NCBI RefSeq assembly: GCF_048268305.1
Contig: NZ_JBLWVT010000002.1
Span: 434,001-498,000, forward strand
Reading direction: 5' to 3'
Origin: Pseudodonghicola sp048268305
GTDB lineage: Bacteria > Pseudomonadota > Alphaproteobacteria > Rhodobacterales > Rhodobacteraceae
DNA: 64,000 nucleotides
Notes under the pieces: generated by a model
The model's input: the letters and a program-made list of their open reading frames with translations, nothing else
The model's database searches: none
Told to the model about the DNA's origin: nothing
Position numbers and translations under genes: made by a program
Shown: positions 51,611 to 60,853 of the stretch, piece after piece
Layout: the number at the start of each line of letters is the position of its first letter
How positions within the stretch are numbered: the stretch's first letter is position 1

Positions 51611-53930
51611 CGATATCTTCCGCCGCCGTCTGGGGGGCACTGCCGATACCGGGCTGACGCTGAACCGCCGCGGCTTTCTGATCTCGGCCTTCGCCAGCGG
51701 CGTGGCCTTCGGCTTCCCGGCCGCGTCAAAGGCCGCGATGGACCCGGCCGCCGCCGATGGTCTGCCGGTCGCCGCCGATGGCAGCCCCTTCGCGCCGACG
51801 ATCTGGTACTGGATCGACGACAAGGGCAAGGTCAACGTCCATATCATCCGGGCCGAGATGGGCCAGCACGTCGGCACCGCCATCGCCCGTATCCTGGCCG
51901 ATGAACTCGGCGCCAATTGGGACGACGTGTCGATCGAACATGTCGACACCGATCCCAAATGGGGGCTGATGGTGACGGGCGGCAGTTGGTCGGTCTGGCA
52001 AAGCTGGCCGGTCTATCGCCAGGCCGGCGCCGCCGGCCGGGTGGCGCTGGCCGAAAAGGCCGCAGCACTCTGGGGCCTCGATGTGGCCGAGGTGACGGTT
52101 GCCAATGGTCAGGTGACCGCCCCGGGCCACACCGCCGGATTTGGTGAGCTGGTGGCCGGGGGCATCGACCGCAGCTTTACGGCGGAGGAGCTGAAGGCGC
52201 TGCCGCTGAAACCGGTGTCGGAGCTGACGCTGGTGGGCAAGGATGTCACCGCGCTCGACATCCCGAACAAGACCACCGGCCAGACCATCTTCGGCATCGA
52301 TGCCAAGATCGACGGCATGGTCTATGCCGCGCCGATCCTGCCGCCGACCCGGTATGGCAGCGAGATCACCGCGATCGACGACAGCTCGGCCAAGGCCATC
52401 AAGGGCTATCGGCAGACGCTGAAGATCGACGATCCCTCGGGCACGGCGCCGGGTTGGGCCATGGTGATCGCAGACAGCCAATGGGCCGCCTGGAAGGCCG
52501 CCGACAAGGTCAAGGTGAGCTGGACCGCCGGCGCCGCCGCGACCCTGGGTGAGGCGGATTTCCAGGCCAAAAGCCGCGAGCTGATCGCGGATGAGAGCGT
52601 GGGGGCGCTGCTCGAAACCGGGAATTCCGATGTCGATCCGGTGTTCTCCGCCGCCGCCGATACCTTCGAGGCGGAATATACCACCGCCACCGTGCTGCAC
52701 TTCCAGCTTGAACCGCTGAACGCCACCGTCTTCCGCAATGCCGAGGGCATCTGGGAAATCCACACCGGCAACCAGTGGCAATCGCTTTGCCTGCCCTGGA
52801 TCCAGCAGGCGCTGGGGGTGGGCGATGGCGAGGTCATCATGCGCACCTATATGCTGGGCGGCGGCTTTGGTCGGCGGCTGAACGGCGATTATGCGATCCC
52901 GGTCGCGCTGGCGTCGAAGGCGCTCGGTGGCAAGCCGGTGAAGATGGTGATGAAACGCGAGGATGACGCGCGGTTCGACAGCCCGCGCTCGCCCTCGGTG
53001 TCGAAGATGCGGATGGCGTTTGACGCCGACAAGAAGGTCATCGCCATGGACAGCGCCGTGGCCTCCGGCTGGCCGACCAAGGTGATGATCCCGGGCTTCA
53101 TGCCCAAGGGCACCAATGGAGAGCCCTATGATCCCTTCGCCTCCGATGGGGTGGATCACTGGTACGAGGTCGGCGCGCAACGGGCGCGGGCGATCTCGAA
53201 CGAGCTGGCGGAAAGTGCCTTCCGGCCGGGCTGGTTGCGCTCGGTCTCGCCGGGCTGGATCAACTTCGCGGTGGAAAGCTTCATGGACGAGGCGGCGCGC
53301 CATATCGGCGCCGACCCGCTGCAGTTCCGGCTGGATCACTTCACCGCCGAAGGCCACAACGCCGGCAGCGCGCCGGATTCCGTCGGCGGCGCCAAGCGTC
53401 AGGCCGCCGCCCTGCGCCGGGTGGCCGAGATGTCGGGCTATGGCCGCAGCGATCTGCCCGCCGATACCGCCATCGGCATCGCCACCACCTATGGCCAGTC
53501 GCGCGGAATGCCCACCTGGGTCGGCGGCGCGGCGCAGGTGCATGTCGATCGCAAGACCGGTCGGGTCGCGGTGCAAAAGCTCTGGCTCGCGGTCGATTGC
53601 GGCATCGCGGTCGATCCCGACGGGGCACGGGCGCAGATCGAGGGGGGAGCTCTTTGGGGGCTGTCGATGGCGCTTTACGAGGGGACCGAGTTCGAGGCCG
53701 GCCAGGTCCGCGACCGCAACCTCAACAGCTATACCCCGCTCCGGATGATCGACACACCGCAGATCGAGGTCGAGGTGATCGAAAGCACCGAGGTGCCGGT
53801 GGGTCTCGGTGAACCCGGCACCACCGTGGTGGCCCCGGCCATCGCCAACGCGATCTTCGCGGCGACCGGCGCGCGGCTGCGCAGCCTGCCGATCACCCCG
53901 GACAAGGTTCTGGCCGCGCTTCAGAGCTGA
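51603..53930 (+). CDS. Molybdopterin-binding catalytic subunit, Tat-exported (IorB-like)
   Basis: The 775-residue subunit belongs to the xanthine dehydrogenase family. Its N-terminus has a twin-arginine signal, NRRGFLISAF followed by a hydrophobic run (about 21-45), so the folded cofactor-loaded enzyme, probably with the 2Fe-2S subunit, is exported to the periplasm. The cofactor-binding block YMLGGGFGRRLNGDY and the catalytic Glu in GLGEPGTT are present. IorB-type enzymes hydroxylate N-heterocycles or oxidise aldehydes; the substrate is open. XdhC-type maturation factors are not adjacent. Confidence 0.92.
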   Translation: MANDIFRRRLGGTADTGLTLNRRGFLISAFASGVAFGFPAASKAAMDPAAADGLPVAADGSPFAPTIWYWIDDKGKVNVHIIRAEMGQHVGTAIARILADELGANWDDVSIEHVDTDPKWGLMVTGGSWSVWQSWPVYRQAGAAGRVALAEKAAALWGLDVAEVTVANGQVTAPGHTAGFGELVAGGIDRSFTAEELKALPLKPVSELTLVGKDVTALDIPNKTTGQTIFGIDAKIDGMVYAAPILPPTRYGSEITAIDDSSAKAIKGYRQTLKIDDPSGTAPGWAMVIADSQWAAWKAADKVKVSWTAGAAATLGEADFQAKSRELIADESVGALLETGNSDVDPVFSAAADTFEAEYTTATVLHFQLEPLNATVFRNAEGIWEIHTGNQWQSLCLPWIQQALGVGDGEVIMRTYMLGGGFGRRLNGDYAIPVALASKALGGKPVKMVMKREDDARFDSPRSPSVSKMRMAFDADKKVIAMDSAVASGWPTKVMIPGFMPKGTNGEPYDPFASDGVDHWYEVGAQRARAISNELAESAFRPGWLRSVSPGWINFAVESFMDEAARHIGADPLQFRLDHFTAEGHNAGSAPDSVGGAKRQAAALRRVAEMSGYGRSDLPADTAIGIATTYGQSRGMPTWVGGAAQVHVDRKTGRVAVQKLWLAVDCGIAVDPDGARAQIEGGALWGLSMALYEGTEFEAGQVRDRNLNSYTPLRMIDTPQIEVEVIESTEVPVGLGEPGTTVVAPAIANAIFAATGARLRSLPITPDKVLAALQS

Positions 53931-53954
53931 GGCGCCAACTCTCTCGGGCCAGTG

Positions 53955-53982
53955 CGGCCGGTCCCCCGGGGCCGGCCGTTTT
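53955..53982 (+). terminator. Terminator of the molybdenum hydroxylase operon
   Basis: A 7-bp stem CGGCCGG/CCGGCCG with a 10-nt self-complementary loop is followed by TTTTC, 25 nt after the stop. Confidence 0.8.
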
Positions 53983-54012
53983 CGTTGGCGCCCCCGTTGT
54001 GGACCGGGCCGA

Positions 54013-55398
54013 TCAACCGTTTGCGGTTTCCCGTACCACCATGTCGCGTTCGGCGCGCCAGTTGCCGAAGACATAGAGCAGCGTCGCCATGATCAGGGTC
54101 GCCATCATCCCGGCCGGAAAGCTGAACCAGAGCGCATCCTCCCCGAGCCAGGGCTGAAACCCATAGGCAAAGCCCAGCCGGACCGGGAACATCGAGATGA
54201 AGAGGATGATCAGCGGCCAGAGCACCTGGCCGTTGGCGCGGATGGTGGCGAAAAGCACCATGGTGATGCCGAAGGGGATGAACCCCCAGGTGGCGAGCTT
54301 GGCGATATGGCGGCCGATCGTGACGGCGGTTTGCTCGTCTCCCAGAAACAGCCGCATCGCCGATCCGTCGGCCCAGAGCAGCAGCGCCACCAACCCGCCG
54401 GTCAGCATCAGGTTGAACAGGATGCCCGATCCGGTGATCCGCGCCACCCGGTCCCAGCGGCCGGCACCGATGTTCTGCGCCGTCATCGCGCTGACCGCGG
54501 CGCCAAGCGCCATCGCCGGCATTTGCACATAGGTCCAGAGCTGTTGTGTGGCGCCGAAGGCGGCGGTGGTGTCGACCCCCTGGCGGTTGACCAGGTTCAT
54601 CATCGCCAGCATCGAGCTTGAGACGACGATCATCTGCATCCCCATCGGCAACCCCTTGATCAGCATCAGCTTCAGGATCGCCGGATCGGGCCGCAGGTAT
54701 TTCAGCTCGGGGCCCCGCAGCCGCAGTGGCAGATCGCGGGCATAGACATAGGTGACCATGGCGGCGAGGGCCACGTAATTCGCCACCGCCGTCGCCAGCG
54801 CCGAGCCACCGATGCCGAGGGCCGGGAAGGGGCCGAGGCCGAGGATCAGCAGCGGGTTCAGCCCGATGTCCATCAGCACCGCCAGCGCCATGAAGATCAG
54901 CGGCGTGATGGCATCGCCGCTGCCGCGCAGCGTCATCATCAGCAGGGTCATCGTCAGGATGGCGGGGAAGGCCAGGAAGGTGACCTGCAGATAGGCCCGG
55001 GCCAGCGGCACGATCTCGGCTTCGGTATCGAGCAGGTCGAGCACATGGGGCGCGACGAACCAGCCGCCGATGGCCAGCAGGATCGCCAGCGGCACGAAGG
55101 CACCGATGGCGGTGCCGGCGACCCGGCGGGCGGCGGCGATATCACCGCGCCCGACCGACTGGCCGACCAGGATGGTCGCGGCCATGCCGAAGCCGAAGAC
55201 GAAGGCGGTCAGCAGGAACATCACCAGATTGCCGTTGGTGGTGGCGGCCACCGCGTTGCTGCCCAGTAGCCGGCCGACCCAGACGGTGTCGATCGAGCCA
55301 TTGGCCGATTGCAGGATCGAGGAGACCAGCGTCGGCACCGCAAAGGCCAAGAGCGTCGGCCCGATCGGTGCGGTGATCAGATTGTTCCGGGTCTTCAA
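54013..55398 (-). CDS. MATE family efflux transporter
   Basis: The 461-residue protein has twelve helices in two halves, the MATE pattern. LLAFAVPTLVSSILQSANGSIDTVWVG begins the first half (split here as helix 1 and the following loop), and the second half starts PMGMQMIVVSSSMLAMMNLV. MATE pumps export drugs or organic cations with Na+ or H+. No ATG fits: TTG at 55398 has GGAGG 6 nt upstream and gives the family length, while the open frame to 55599 overlaps the next gene. It is downstream of the HlyC-like gene on the same strand, 62 nt away. Confidence 0.85.
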   Translation of the reverse strand: MKTRNNLITAPIGPTLLAFAVPTLVSSILQSANGSIDTVWVGRLLGSNAVAATTNGNLVMFLLTAFVFGFGMAATILVGQSVGRGDIAAARRVAGTAIGAFVPLAILLAIGGWFVAPHVLDLLDTEAEIVPLARAYLQVTFLAFPAILTMTLLMMTLRGSGDAITPLIFMALAVLMDIGLNPLLILGLGPFPALGIGGSALATAVANYVALAAMVTYVYARDLPLRLRGPELKYLRPDPAILKLMLIKGLPMGMQMIVVSSSMLAMMNLVNRQGVDTTAAFGATQQLWTYVQMPAMALGAAVSAMTAQNIGAGRWDRVARITGSGILFNLMLTGGLVALLLWADGSAMRLFLGDEQTAVTIGRHIAKLATWGFIPFGITMVLFATIRANGQVLWPLIILFISMFPVRLGFAYGFQPWLGEDALWFSFPAGMMATLIMATLLYVFGNWRAERDMVVRETANG

Positions 55399-55460
55399 GG
55401 CGCGGCCTCCGGCGGAATGCTTTCGTCGGAAGGGGTAACAGCCGCATGGGCAAAGGTAAA

Positions 55461-56024
55461 TCAGTGCAGCTGCCGCCGCGCCCTTCGCTGCCGGGGCGAG
55501 GGGAGCGGAATTTGCCGCAGGCTCCAGCCTCCTCCCGGTTGGCGTAGGCAGGTGATCTGCCGCGATGGCCGATTGCGCCGCCCGCCGGGGCTCAGGCAAC
55601 TAACCTGTGGTATCGTCGGCGGCAGGCTGTGGCGCAGCCAGTGCAGCGCCGCGGCCCCGCTGCCCTGACCATAGGGGGCCAGCAGGTCGATCACCCAGAA
55701 GCTGTCGCCTGACCGCCAGTCGCGCGGCCGCAGCGGTTGCCCGCGCAAGAGCTGGTCTTCTGCAGCTTCGCCCAGCCAGGCCCAAGTCAGCGCCGCGCGT
55801 GGCACGCCGCCGCTGTCGCGAAAGATGTGATAGAGACCCCAGTCGAGCGGCGGCTGCAGCCTAATCCGCAGCGCCTCGACCGTCATCTGCCGGTGGGTGG
55901 CGGACCTCAGTGCCAGAAAGGCGAGGGCGCCATAGGCCTTGATGGTGCTGTCGTCCGGAGTTTCGGGAGAGGGCATCCGGTCGCCGATGCCCGCATAGTC
56001 AACCTGCATGGATGTCTTTTGCAT
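55461..56024 (-). CDS. HlyC-like RTX protein lysine acyltransferase
   Basis: HlyC-type enzymes transfer fatty acyl groups from acyl carrier protein to lysines of RTX proteins before secretion. The 187-residue product has the family elements: catalytic His44 in SATHRQMTVE, the strand ALRIRLQPPLDWGLYHIFRD, and VIDLLAPYG with catalytic Asp113, matching HlyC His23 and Asp92. The C-terminal 50 residues are basic and variable. The start at 56024 is the first ATG. No RTX toxin is adjacent; the nearest RTX proteins are the two hemophores 6 kb away. A modification link is possible but unproven, since solitary family members are common. Confidence 0.75.
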   Translation of the reverse strand: MQKTSMQVDYAGIGDRMPSPETPDDSTIKAYGALAFLALRSATHRQMTVEALRIRLQPPLDWGLYHIFRDSGGVPRAALTWAWLGEAAEDQLLRGQPLRPRDWRSGDSFWVIDLLAPYGQGSGAAALHWLRHSLPPTIPQVSCLSPGGRRNRPSRQITCLRQPGGGWSLRQIPLPSPRQRRARRQLH

Positions 56025-56756
56025 TCAAGATCGTGAGGGAGAGCGCCCGGCCCGTCCTGGGGCGTGGAGGCGTGGATTGCCCGAAGACGAGCGGCGGTGT
56101 GGGGGCCGTCCGATGCCGTCCTGCCAGATGCGGTTCTGCCGTTCGGATATCCTGAAGACGCGGCCACGCGCCGCCGTTTTCCCGAAACCGGGCATGGGGG
56201 AACGGCCTGGAAAGAGACGGGGGCATGACAGGGAAATCACGCCGACAGGATCAGATGGGGGGAACCGGAAGACAGAACACATATCGCAAACACCTCATAA
56301 ATCCGCTTTCTGACAGGGGCCAGAAAATCAAACCTATGACCTCGGTGTCCGGACTCGACATGCGGGGGCGCATCTAAGCATTTCAGCGGCTCGGGTCGGA
56401 AACCGCTCGTCTTCGAACGGGCTCAGTTAGGGAAACAGGGCAGGGGCTGTCAACCCGGGTTCTCAAGGCTTGGGGGAATTTTCCGGCCCGGCGCCTACGG
56501 GCTGGTCCGGTCGCTGGCGGTCACGCTGCGGGCAGGCGGCGCGCGATTGGGCGGCGCAGGGGGCGGGACGCTCGCGGTTGCCTCAAGAGGATGTCAAATT
56601 CATGTGATTTCATTCAGTAAACCGGGGGTCGCGACAGTTCGCCGCAGTGCAGAAGGATGCAATCAACCTTAGGCGCGGGGTCGTACCAAAAGTTCCGGTT
56701 TGCCGGCCCTCTCTCGCACCCTTGCCGGCGGTTCGGACAAGAACAAGAGGCTCGCC
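56025..56756. other. Gap of 730 nt without a confident gene
   Basis: Several short frames exist on both strands but none has a ribosome site together with a protein-like composition. An AT-rich patch near 56270-56345, the palindrome AACCCGGGTT (56452-56461) and an AT-rich stretch at 56590-56630 are visible. The last is a likely promoter area for the cyo operon. A small RNA or long leader is possible, but I see no clear structure. Confidence 0.5.
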
Positions 56757-57830
56757 TTGCAACTCAAGAAACTCCTGCTGGCAGGGGCTGGCGCTATTGC
56801 GCTTTCCGGATGCCAGTACCATGTCCTGTCGCCGCAGGGATGGGTCGGAGACCAGGAGCGCAATCTCCTGATCATCTCGACCCTTCTCATGCTGATCGTG
56901 ATCATTCCCGTCCTGGTGATGGCGGTCTATTTCCCGCTGAAATACCGCGCGGATCGGGCCGATACCTCGGACTACGATCCCAAGTTCGAACATTCCACCA
57001 AGCTCGAGGTGGTGATCTGGGGTGTTCCGATCCTGATCATCATCGCGCTGGGGTGGTTCACCTATGTCTATACCCATAGGCTCGACCCCTATCGTCCGCT
57101 CGATCACCTCGAGGCCGGCAAGCCGGTCGAGGTTCAGGCGGTGTCGCTCGATTGGAAATGGCTGTTCATCTATCCCGAATTCGGCGTTGCCTCGGTCAAT
57201 GAGCTGGCGATCCCCGCGGGCCGTCCGGTGAACTTCAGCCTGACCTCCTCGACGGTGATGAACACCCTGTCCATCCCGGCCCTTGGCGGCATGGTCTATT
57301 CGATGGCGGGCATGGAGACGAAGCTGCACCTGATCGCGGACAGCACCGGCACCTTTGCCGGCCGCTCGGCGCATTATTCGGGTCCGGGCTTCGCGCAGAT
57401 GACCTTTGACACCCTGTCGCTGAGCGACGCGGACTTCAACGCCTGGATCGAAAAGGTCCGCAGCGAAGGCACGCCGCTGACCCGCGACACCTATCTGAAG
57501 CTTGAGAAACCCAGCATCGCCACGCCGGTCCGGTACTATGGCACGGTCGACAAGGATCTGTTCCAGCGGGTCGTCGAACTCTGCGTCGAAGAGGGCAAGG
57601 TCTGCATGGGCGAGATGATGATGCAGGACGAGATGGGCGGCGGCGGCATCGCCGGCATCCCGAATGCGGCGGCCTATAATTACGACCGCCCGCGCGCCAT
57701 CGACGGTTTCGGCAATCCGATCGATCTGCCGTCCAACCTGCCGGCACTCGATACCGAGGCTTTCCTGATCTCGCCCGACCAGATTTGCAGCGTCGCCGCA
57801 CCCAAGGAGACGACCACCAATGTCAACTGA
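56757..57830 (+). CDS. cyoA: Ubiquinol oxidase subunit II (CyoA)
   Basis: Subunit II of the heme-copper quinol oxidase. The 357-residue product has a lipoprotein signal with lipobox LSGC near residue 18, two membrane helices (about 40-110) and a cupredoxin-like domain with DWKWLFIYPEFGVASVNELA. The Cu-A ligands of cytochrome c oxidase are missing, as expected for a quinol oxidase. The start is a TTG at 56757 with AGAGG 6 nt upstream; the open frame begins at another TTG at 56700. It overlaps cyoB by 11 nt. Confidence 0.93.
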   Translation: MQLKKLLLAGAGAIALSGCQYHVLSPQGWVGDQERNLLIISTLLMLIVIIPVLVMAVYFPLKYRADRADTSDYDPKFEHSTKLEVVIWGVPILIIIALGWFTYVYTHRLDPYRPLDHLEAGKPVEVQAVSLDWKWLFIYPEFGVASVNELAIPAGRPVNFSLTSSTVMNTLSIPALGGMVYSMAGMETKLHLIADSTGTFAGRSAHYSGPGFAQMTFDTLSLSDADFNAWIEKVRSEGTPLTRDTYLKLEKPSIATPVRYYGTVDKDLFQRVVELCVEEGKVCMGEMMMQDEMGGGGIAGIPNAAAYNYDRPRAIDGFGNPIDLPSNLPALDTEAFLISPDQICSVAAPKETTTNVN

Positions 57831-59814
57831 TATGACGCAAGCCAGCGAGACGCTGTCGCCGATCTTCGGCCGCCTCAGCCTCGACTGGATTCCCTACCAC
57901 GAACCGATCCTGATCGGCACCTTCGCGGGCGTCGCGCTCGGCGGGCTGCTGGTGCTGGGTCTGATGACCTATTTCCGCCTCTGGGTGCCGCTGTGGAAGA
58001 ACTGGATCACCAGCGTCGACCACAAGAAGATCGGCATCATGTACATGGTGCTGGGCTTCATCATGATGGTGCGCGGCTTTGCCGACGCGCTGATGATGCG
58101 GGCGCAACAGGCGATCGCCGCCGGCGGTGCCGAAGGCTATCTGCCGCCGCACCACTTCGACCAGGTGTTCACCGCCCACGGCGTGATCATGATCTTCTTC
58201 GTGGCGATGGCCTTCGTCACCGGCATCATGAACTATGTCATGCCGCTGCAGATCGGCGCGCGTGACGTGGCCTTCCCCTTCCTGAACAACTTCTCGTTCT
58301 GGATGACGGTCGCCGGGGCGCTGCTGGTCAACATCTCGCTCTTCATCGGGGAGTTCGCACGTGTCGGCTGGCTGGCCTTCCCGCCCTTGTCGGGCGCGGC
58401 CTTCAGTACCGGACCTGGGGTGGATTATTACCTCTGGGCGCTGCAGATCGCCGGTGTCGGCACGACCCTGTCGGGCATCAACCTGATCGCGACCATCCTG
58501 AAGATGCGCGCGCCGGGCATGAAGATGATGGACATGCCGATCTTCGCCTGGACCTCGCTGATCACCAACGTTCTGATCGTCATCTCCTTCCCGGTGTTGA
58601 CGGCGACGCTGGCGCTGCTGACGCTCGACCGCTATCTGGGCATGCATTTCTTCACCAACGACTTCGGTGGGAATGCGATGATGTACATCAACCTGATCTG
58701 GATCTGGGGTCACCCGGAAGTCTATATCCTGATCATCCCCTGCTTCGGCGTCTTCTCGGAAATCGTGTCGACCTTCTCGGGCAAGCCGATCTTCGGGTAC
58801 AAGACCATGGTCTGGGCCACCGCCTGCATCATGGTGCTGAGCTTCGTCGTCTGGCTGCACCACTTCTTCACCATGGGGTCGGGGGCGAACGTCAACACCT
58901 TCTTCGGCATCACCACGATGATCATCGCGGTGCCGACGGGCGTGAAGATCTTCAACTGGCTGTTCACCATGTACAAGGGCCGCGTGCGGCTTGAAGTTCC
59001 CATGCTCTGGACCATCGGCTTCCTGATCACCTTCACCATCGGTGGGATGACCGGGGTTCTGCTGGCGGTTCCGCCGGTCGACTTCCAACTGCACAACACG
59101 CTGTTCCTGATCGCCCACTTCCATAACGTCATCATCGGCGGCGTGGTCTTCGCGGTCTATGCGGCGGTGACCTACTGGTGGCCCAAGGCCTTCGGCTTCA
59201 AGCTGAGCGATAAATGGGGCAAGCTGTCGTTCTGGTTCTGGTTCGTCGGCTTCTACTTCGCCTTCATGCCGCTTTACGCGCTGGGGCTGATGGGGGCGAC
59301 GCGCCGGGTCAACATGTACCCCGACGCGGGCTGGCAGCCTTACTTCATCGTGGCGGCCTTCGGCGCCTTGCTGATCCTGCTGGGCATCGCCTGTACCTTC
59401 ATCAACTTCTACGTTTCGATCATGAACCGCAAGGCGCTGGCCTGTGGCAACGACCCCTGGGATGGTCGGACGCTGGAATGGGCGACCCAATCGCCGCCGG
59501 CACCGTACAACTTCCCGCAGGACATCGTGGTCCATGGCCGGGAAGAATTCTGGCGGATGAAGAAAGAGGGCTTCACCTGGTCCAAGGACTATGCCCCGAT
59601 CCACATGCCCAAGAGCACCGCGACCGGCGTGCTTCTGGCCGGTGGGGCGCTGGTCTTCGGCTTCGCCATGATCTGGTACATCTGGTGGCTCGCCATCGTC
59701 AGCTTCCTGGGGATGCTGGTGATCGGCATCGGCCATACCTTCAACTACAACCGCGACTATTACATCCCCGCGGATGAGGTCGCCGAGACCGAGGCGAAAG
59801 GAGCCGTGGCATGA
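57820..59814 (+). CDS. cyoB: Ubiquinol oxidase subunit I (CyoB)
   Basis: The catalytic subunit reduces oxygen and pumps protons. The 664-residue product has 14-15 helices. Visible are the low-spin heme His in HGVIMIFFVAMAF, the WGHPEVYILIIPCFG segment with the His-Tyr pair and copper ligand, LHHFFTMG with two more copper His, and HFHNVIIGGV with the ligands of both hemes. A quinol-binding N-terminal extension precedes helix I. AAGGAG lies 11 nt before the ATG at 57820. Confidence 0.97.
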   Translation: MSTDMTQASETLSPIFGRLSLDWIPYHEPILIGTFAGVALGGLLVLGLMTYFRLWVPLWKNWITSVDHKKIGIMYMVLGFIMMVRGFADALMMRAQQAIAAGGAEGYLPPHHFDQVFTAHGVIMIFFVAMAFVTGIMNYVMPLQIGARDVAFPFLNNFSFWMTVAGALLVNISLFIGEFARVGWLAFPPLSGAAFSTGPGVDYYLWALQIAGVGTTLSGINLIATILKMRAPGMKMMDMPIFAWTSLITNVLIVISFPVLTATLALLTLDRYLGMHFFTNDFGGNAMMYINLIWIWGHPEVYILIIPCFGVFSEIVSTFSGKPIFGYKTMVWATACIMVLSFVVWLHHFFTMGSGANVNTFFGITTMIIAVPTGVKIFNWLFTMYKGRVRLEVPMLWTIGFLITFTIGGMTGVLLAVPPVDFQLHNTLFLIAHFHNVIIGGVVFAVYAAVTYWWPKAFGFKLSDKWGKLSFWFWFVGFYFAFMPLYALGLMGATRRVNMYPDAGWQPYFIVAAFGALLILLGIACTFINFYVSIMNRKALACGNDPWDGRTLEWATQSPPAPYNFPQDIVVHGREEFWRMKKEGFTWSKDYAPIHMPKSTATGVLLAGGALVFGFAMIWYIWWLAIVSFLGMLVIGIGHTFNYNRDYYIPADEVAETEAKGAVA

Positions 59815-60419
59815 GCTCGCTTCACGCGAACACCGGTGCCGTGACCGATCACGACCACGGTCACCATTCCAGTCCGACCCCGATCGGGTTCTGGATCTAC
59901 CTGATGAGCGACTGCATCATCTTCGGTGCGCTCTTTGCGACCTATGCGGTGCTGGGCTACGGCTATGCCGGCGGCCCGGGACCCAAGGATCTGTTCGAGC
60001 CTGGCTTCGTCGCGGTGGAAACCGCGCTGCTGCTGATCTCGTCGATCACCTTCGGTCTTGCCATGCTGCAGGCCGACAAGGGCAAGCAGGGCGGCACGCT
60101 AATGTGGCTGGCCGTCACCGGGATCTTCGGCCTGGGCTTCATCGGTATGGAAGTCTACGAGTTCCGTCACCTGATCCACATCGGGGCCGGCCCTGACCGC
60201 TCGGCCTTCCTGTCGGCCTTCTTCGCGCTGGTCGGCACCCACGGTCTGCACGTGACCGCCGGCACCATCTGGCTGGTGACGCTGATGGTGCAGATCGGCA
60301 TGCACGGTCTGATCGGCGCCAACATGCGGCGTCTGGGCACGCTCAGCATGTTCTGGCACTTCCTCGACCTGATCTGGATCGGGGTCTTCTCCTTCGTCTA
60401 TCTGGTGAGGCTGGTCTGA
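59811..60419 (+). CDS. cyoC: Ubiquinol oxidase subunit III (CyoC)
   Basis: The 202-residue product has five membrane helices and the subunit III blocks GFWIYLMSDCIIFGALFATY, FRHLIHIGAGPDRSAF and GTHGLHVTAGTIWL. It stabilises the oxidase and its proton uptake. Overlap with cyoB is 4 nt (ATGA), with AAGGAG inside the cyoB end. Confidence 0.96.
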   Translation: MSSLHANTGAVTDHDHGHHSSPTPIGFWIYLMSDCIIFGALFATYAVLGYGYAGGPGPKDLFEPGFVAVETALLLISSITFGLAMLQADKGKQGGTLMWLAVTGIFGLGFIGMEVYEFRHLIHIGAGPDRSAFLSAFFALVGTHGLHVTAGTIWLVTLMVQIGMHGLIGANMRRLGTLSMFWHFLDLIWIGVFSFVYLVRLV

Positions 60420-60787
60420 TGAGCGAACATTCCCAACACGGCAGCCATGGCACCATGGGCCGGCTGATGATCGGCTTTGCCCTGGCGGCGATCCTGACCA
60501 TCATCCCCTTCGCCCTGGTGATGGGCGAGGTCGAGATGGAGCGGACCACGCTGATCGGCATCATCATGGGGCTGGGCGCGGTGCAGATCATCGTGCACCT
60601 GGTCTACTTCCTGCACGTCAGCGGCGACTCGGAGGAGGGCTGGACGCTCGGTTCGACCCTGCTGGCGCTGATCATCCTGTTCATCGTTCTGGCCGGCTCG
60701 CTCTGGGTCATGCACAATATGAACGAGAACATGATGCCCAAGCATGACATGGAAAAGATGCTGAACCTTCAGTCCCAACAGGGCTGA
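60419..60787 (+). CDS. cyoD: Ubiquinol oxidase subunit IV (CyoD)
   Basis: The 122-residue product has three membrane helices and the family segment VQIIVHLVYFLH. It is an accessory subunit that aids assembly. Its start overlaps the cyoC stop by one base. A strong terminator follows, so cyoE (heme o synthase), present in the E. coli operon, is not in this one. Confidence 0.95.
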   Translation: MSEHSQHGSHGTMGRLMIGFALAAILTIIPFALVMGEVEMERTTLIGIIMGLGAVQIIVHLVYFLHVSGDSEEGWTLGSTLLALIILFIVLAGSLWVMHNMNENMMPKHDMEKMLNLQSQQG

Positions 60788-60806
60788 TCCGTTCTGATCC
60801 GATCCC

Positions 60807-60839
60807 AGCCGGGGCCGTTCGTTCGGCCCCGGCTTTTTT
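60807..60839 (+). terminator. Terminator after cyoD
   Basis: A perfect 11-bp stem AGCCGGGGCCG/CGGCCCCGGCT with a 6-nt loop runs into six T. It lies between cyoD and surf1, so surf1 depends on read-through or an own promoter. Confidence 0.93.
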
Positions 60840-60853
60840 GTGGAGAAAGACCG

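Noticed and set aside
51726..54074. A 782-codon minus-strand frame over the molybdopterin subunit
   Set aside because: Antisense shadow with no motif; the plus-strand protein has a Tat signal and catalytic Glu.
56025..56282. Short minus-strand frames upstream of the quinol oxidase operon
   Set aside because: Several frames overlap here with equal length and none has a start signal or recognisable sequence.
57823..59736. A 637-codon minus-strand frame over cyoB
   Set aside because: His/Asp/Arg-rich antisense of a highly conserved membrane protein.
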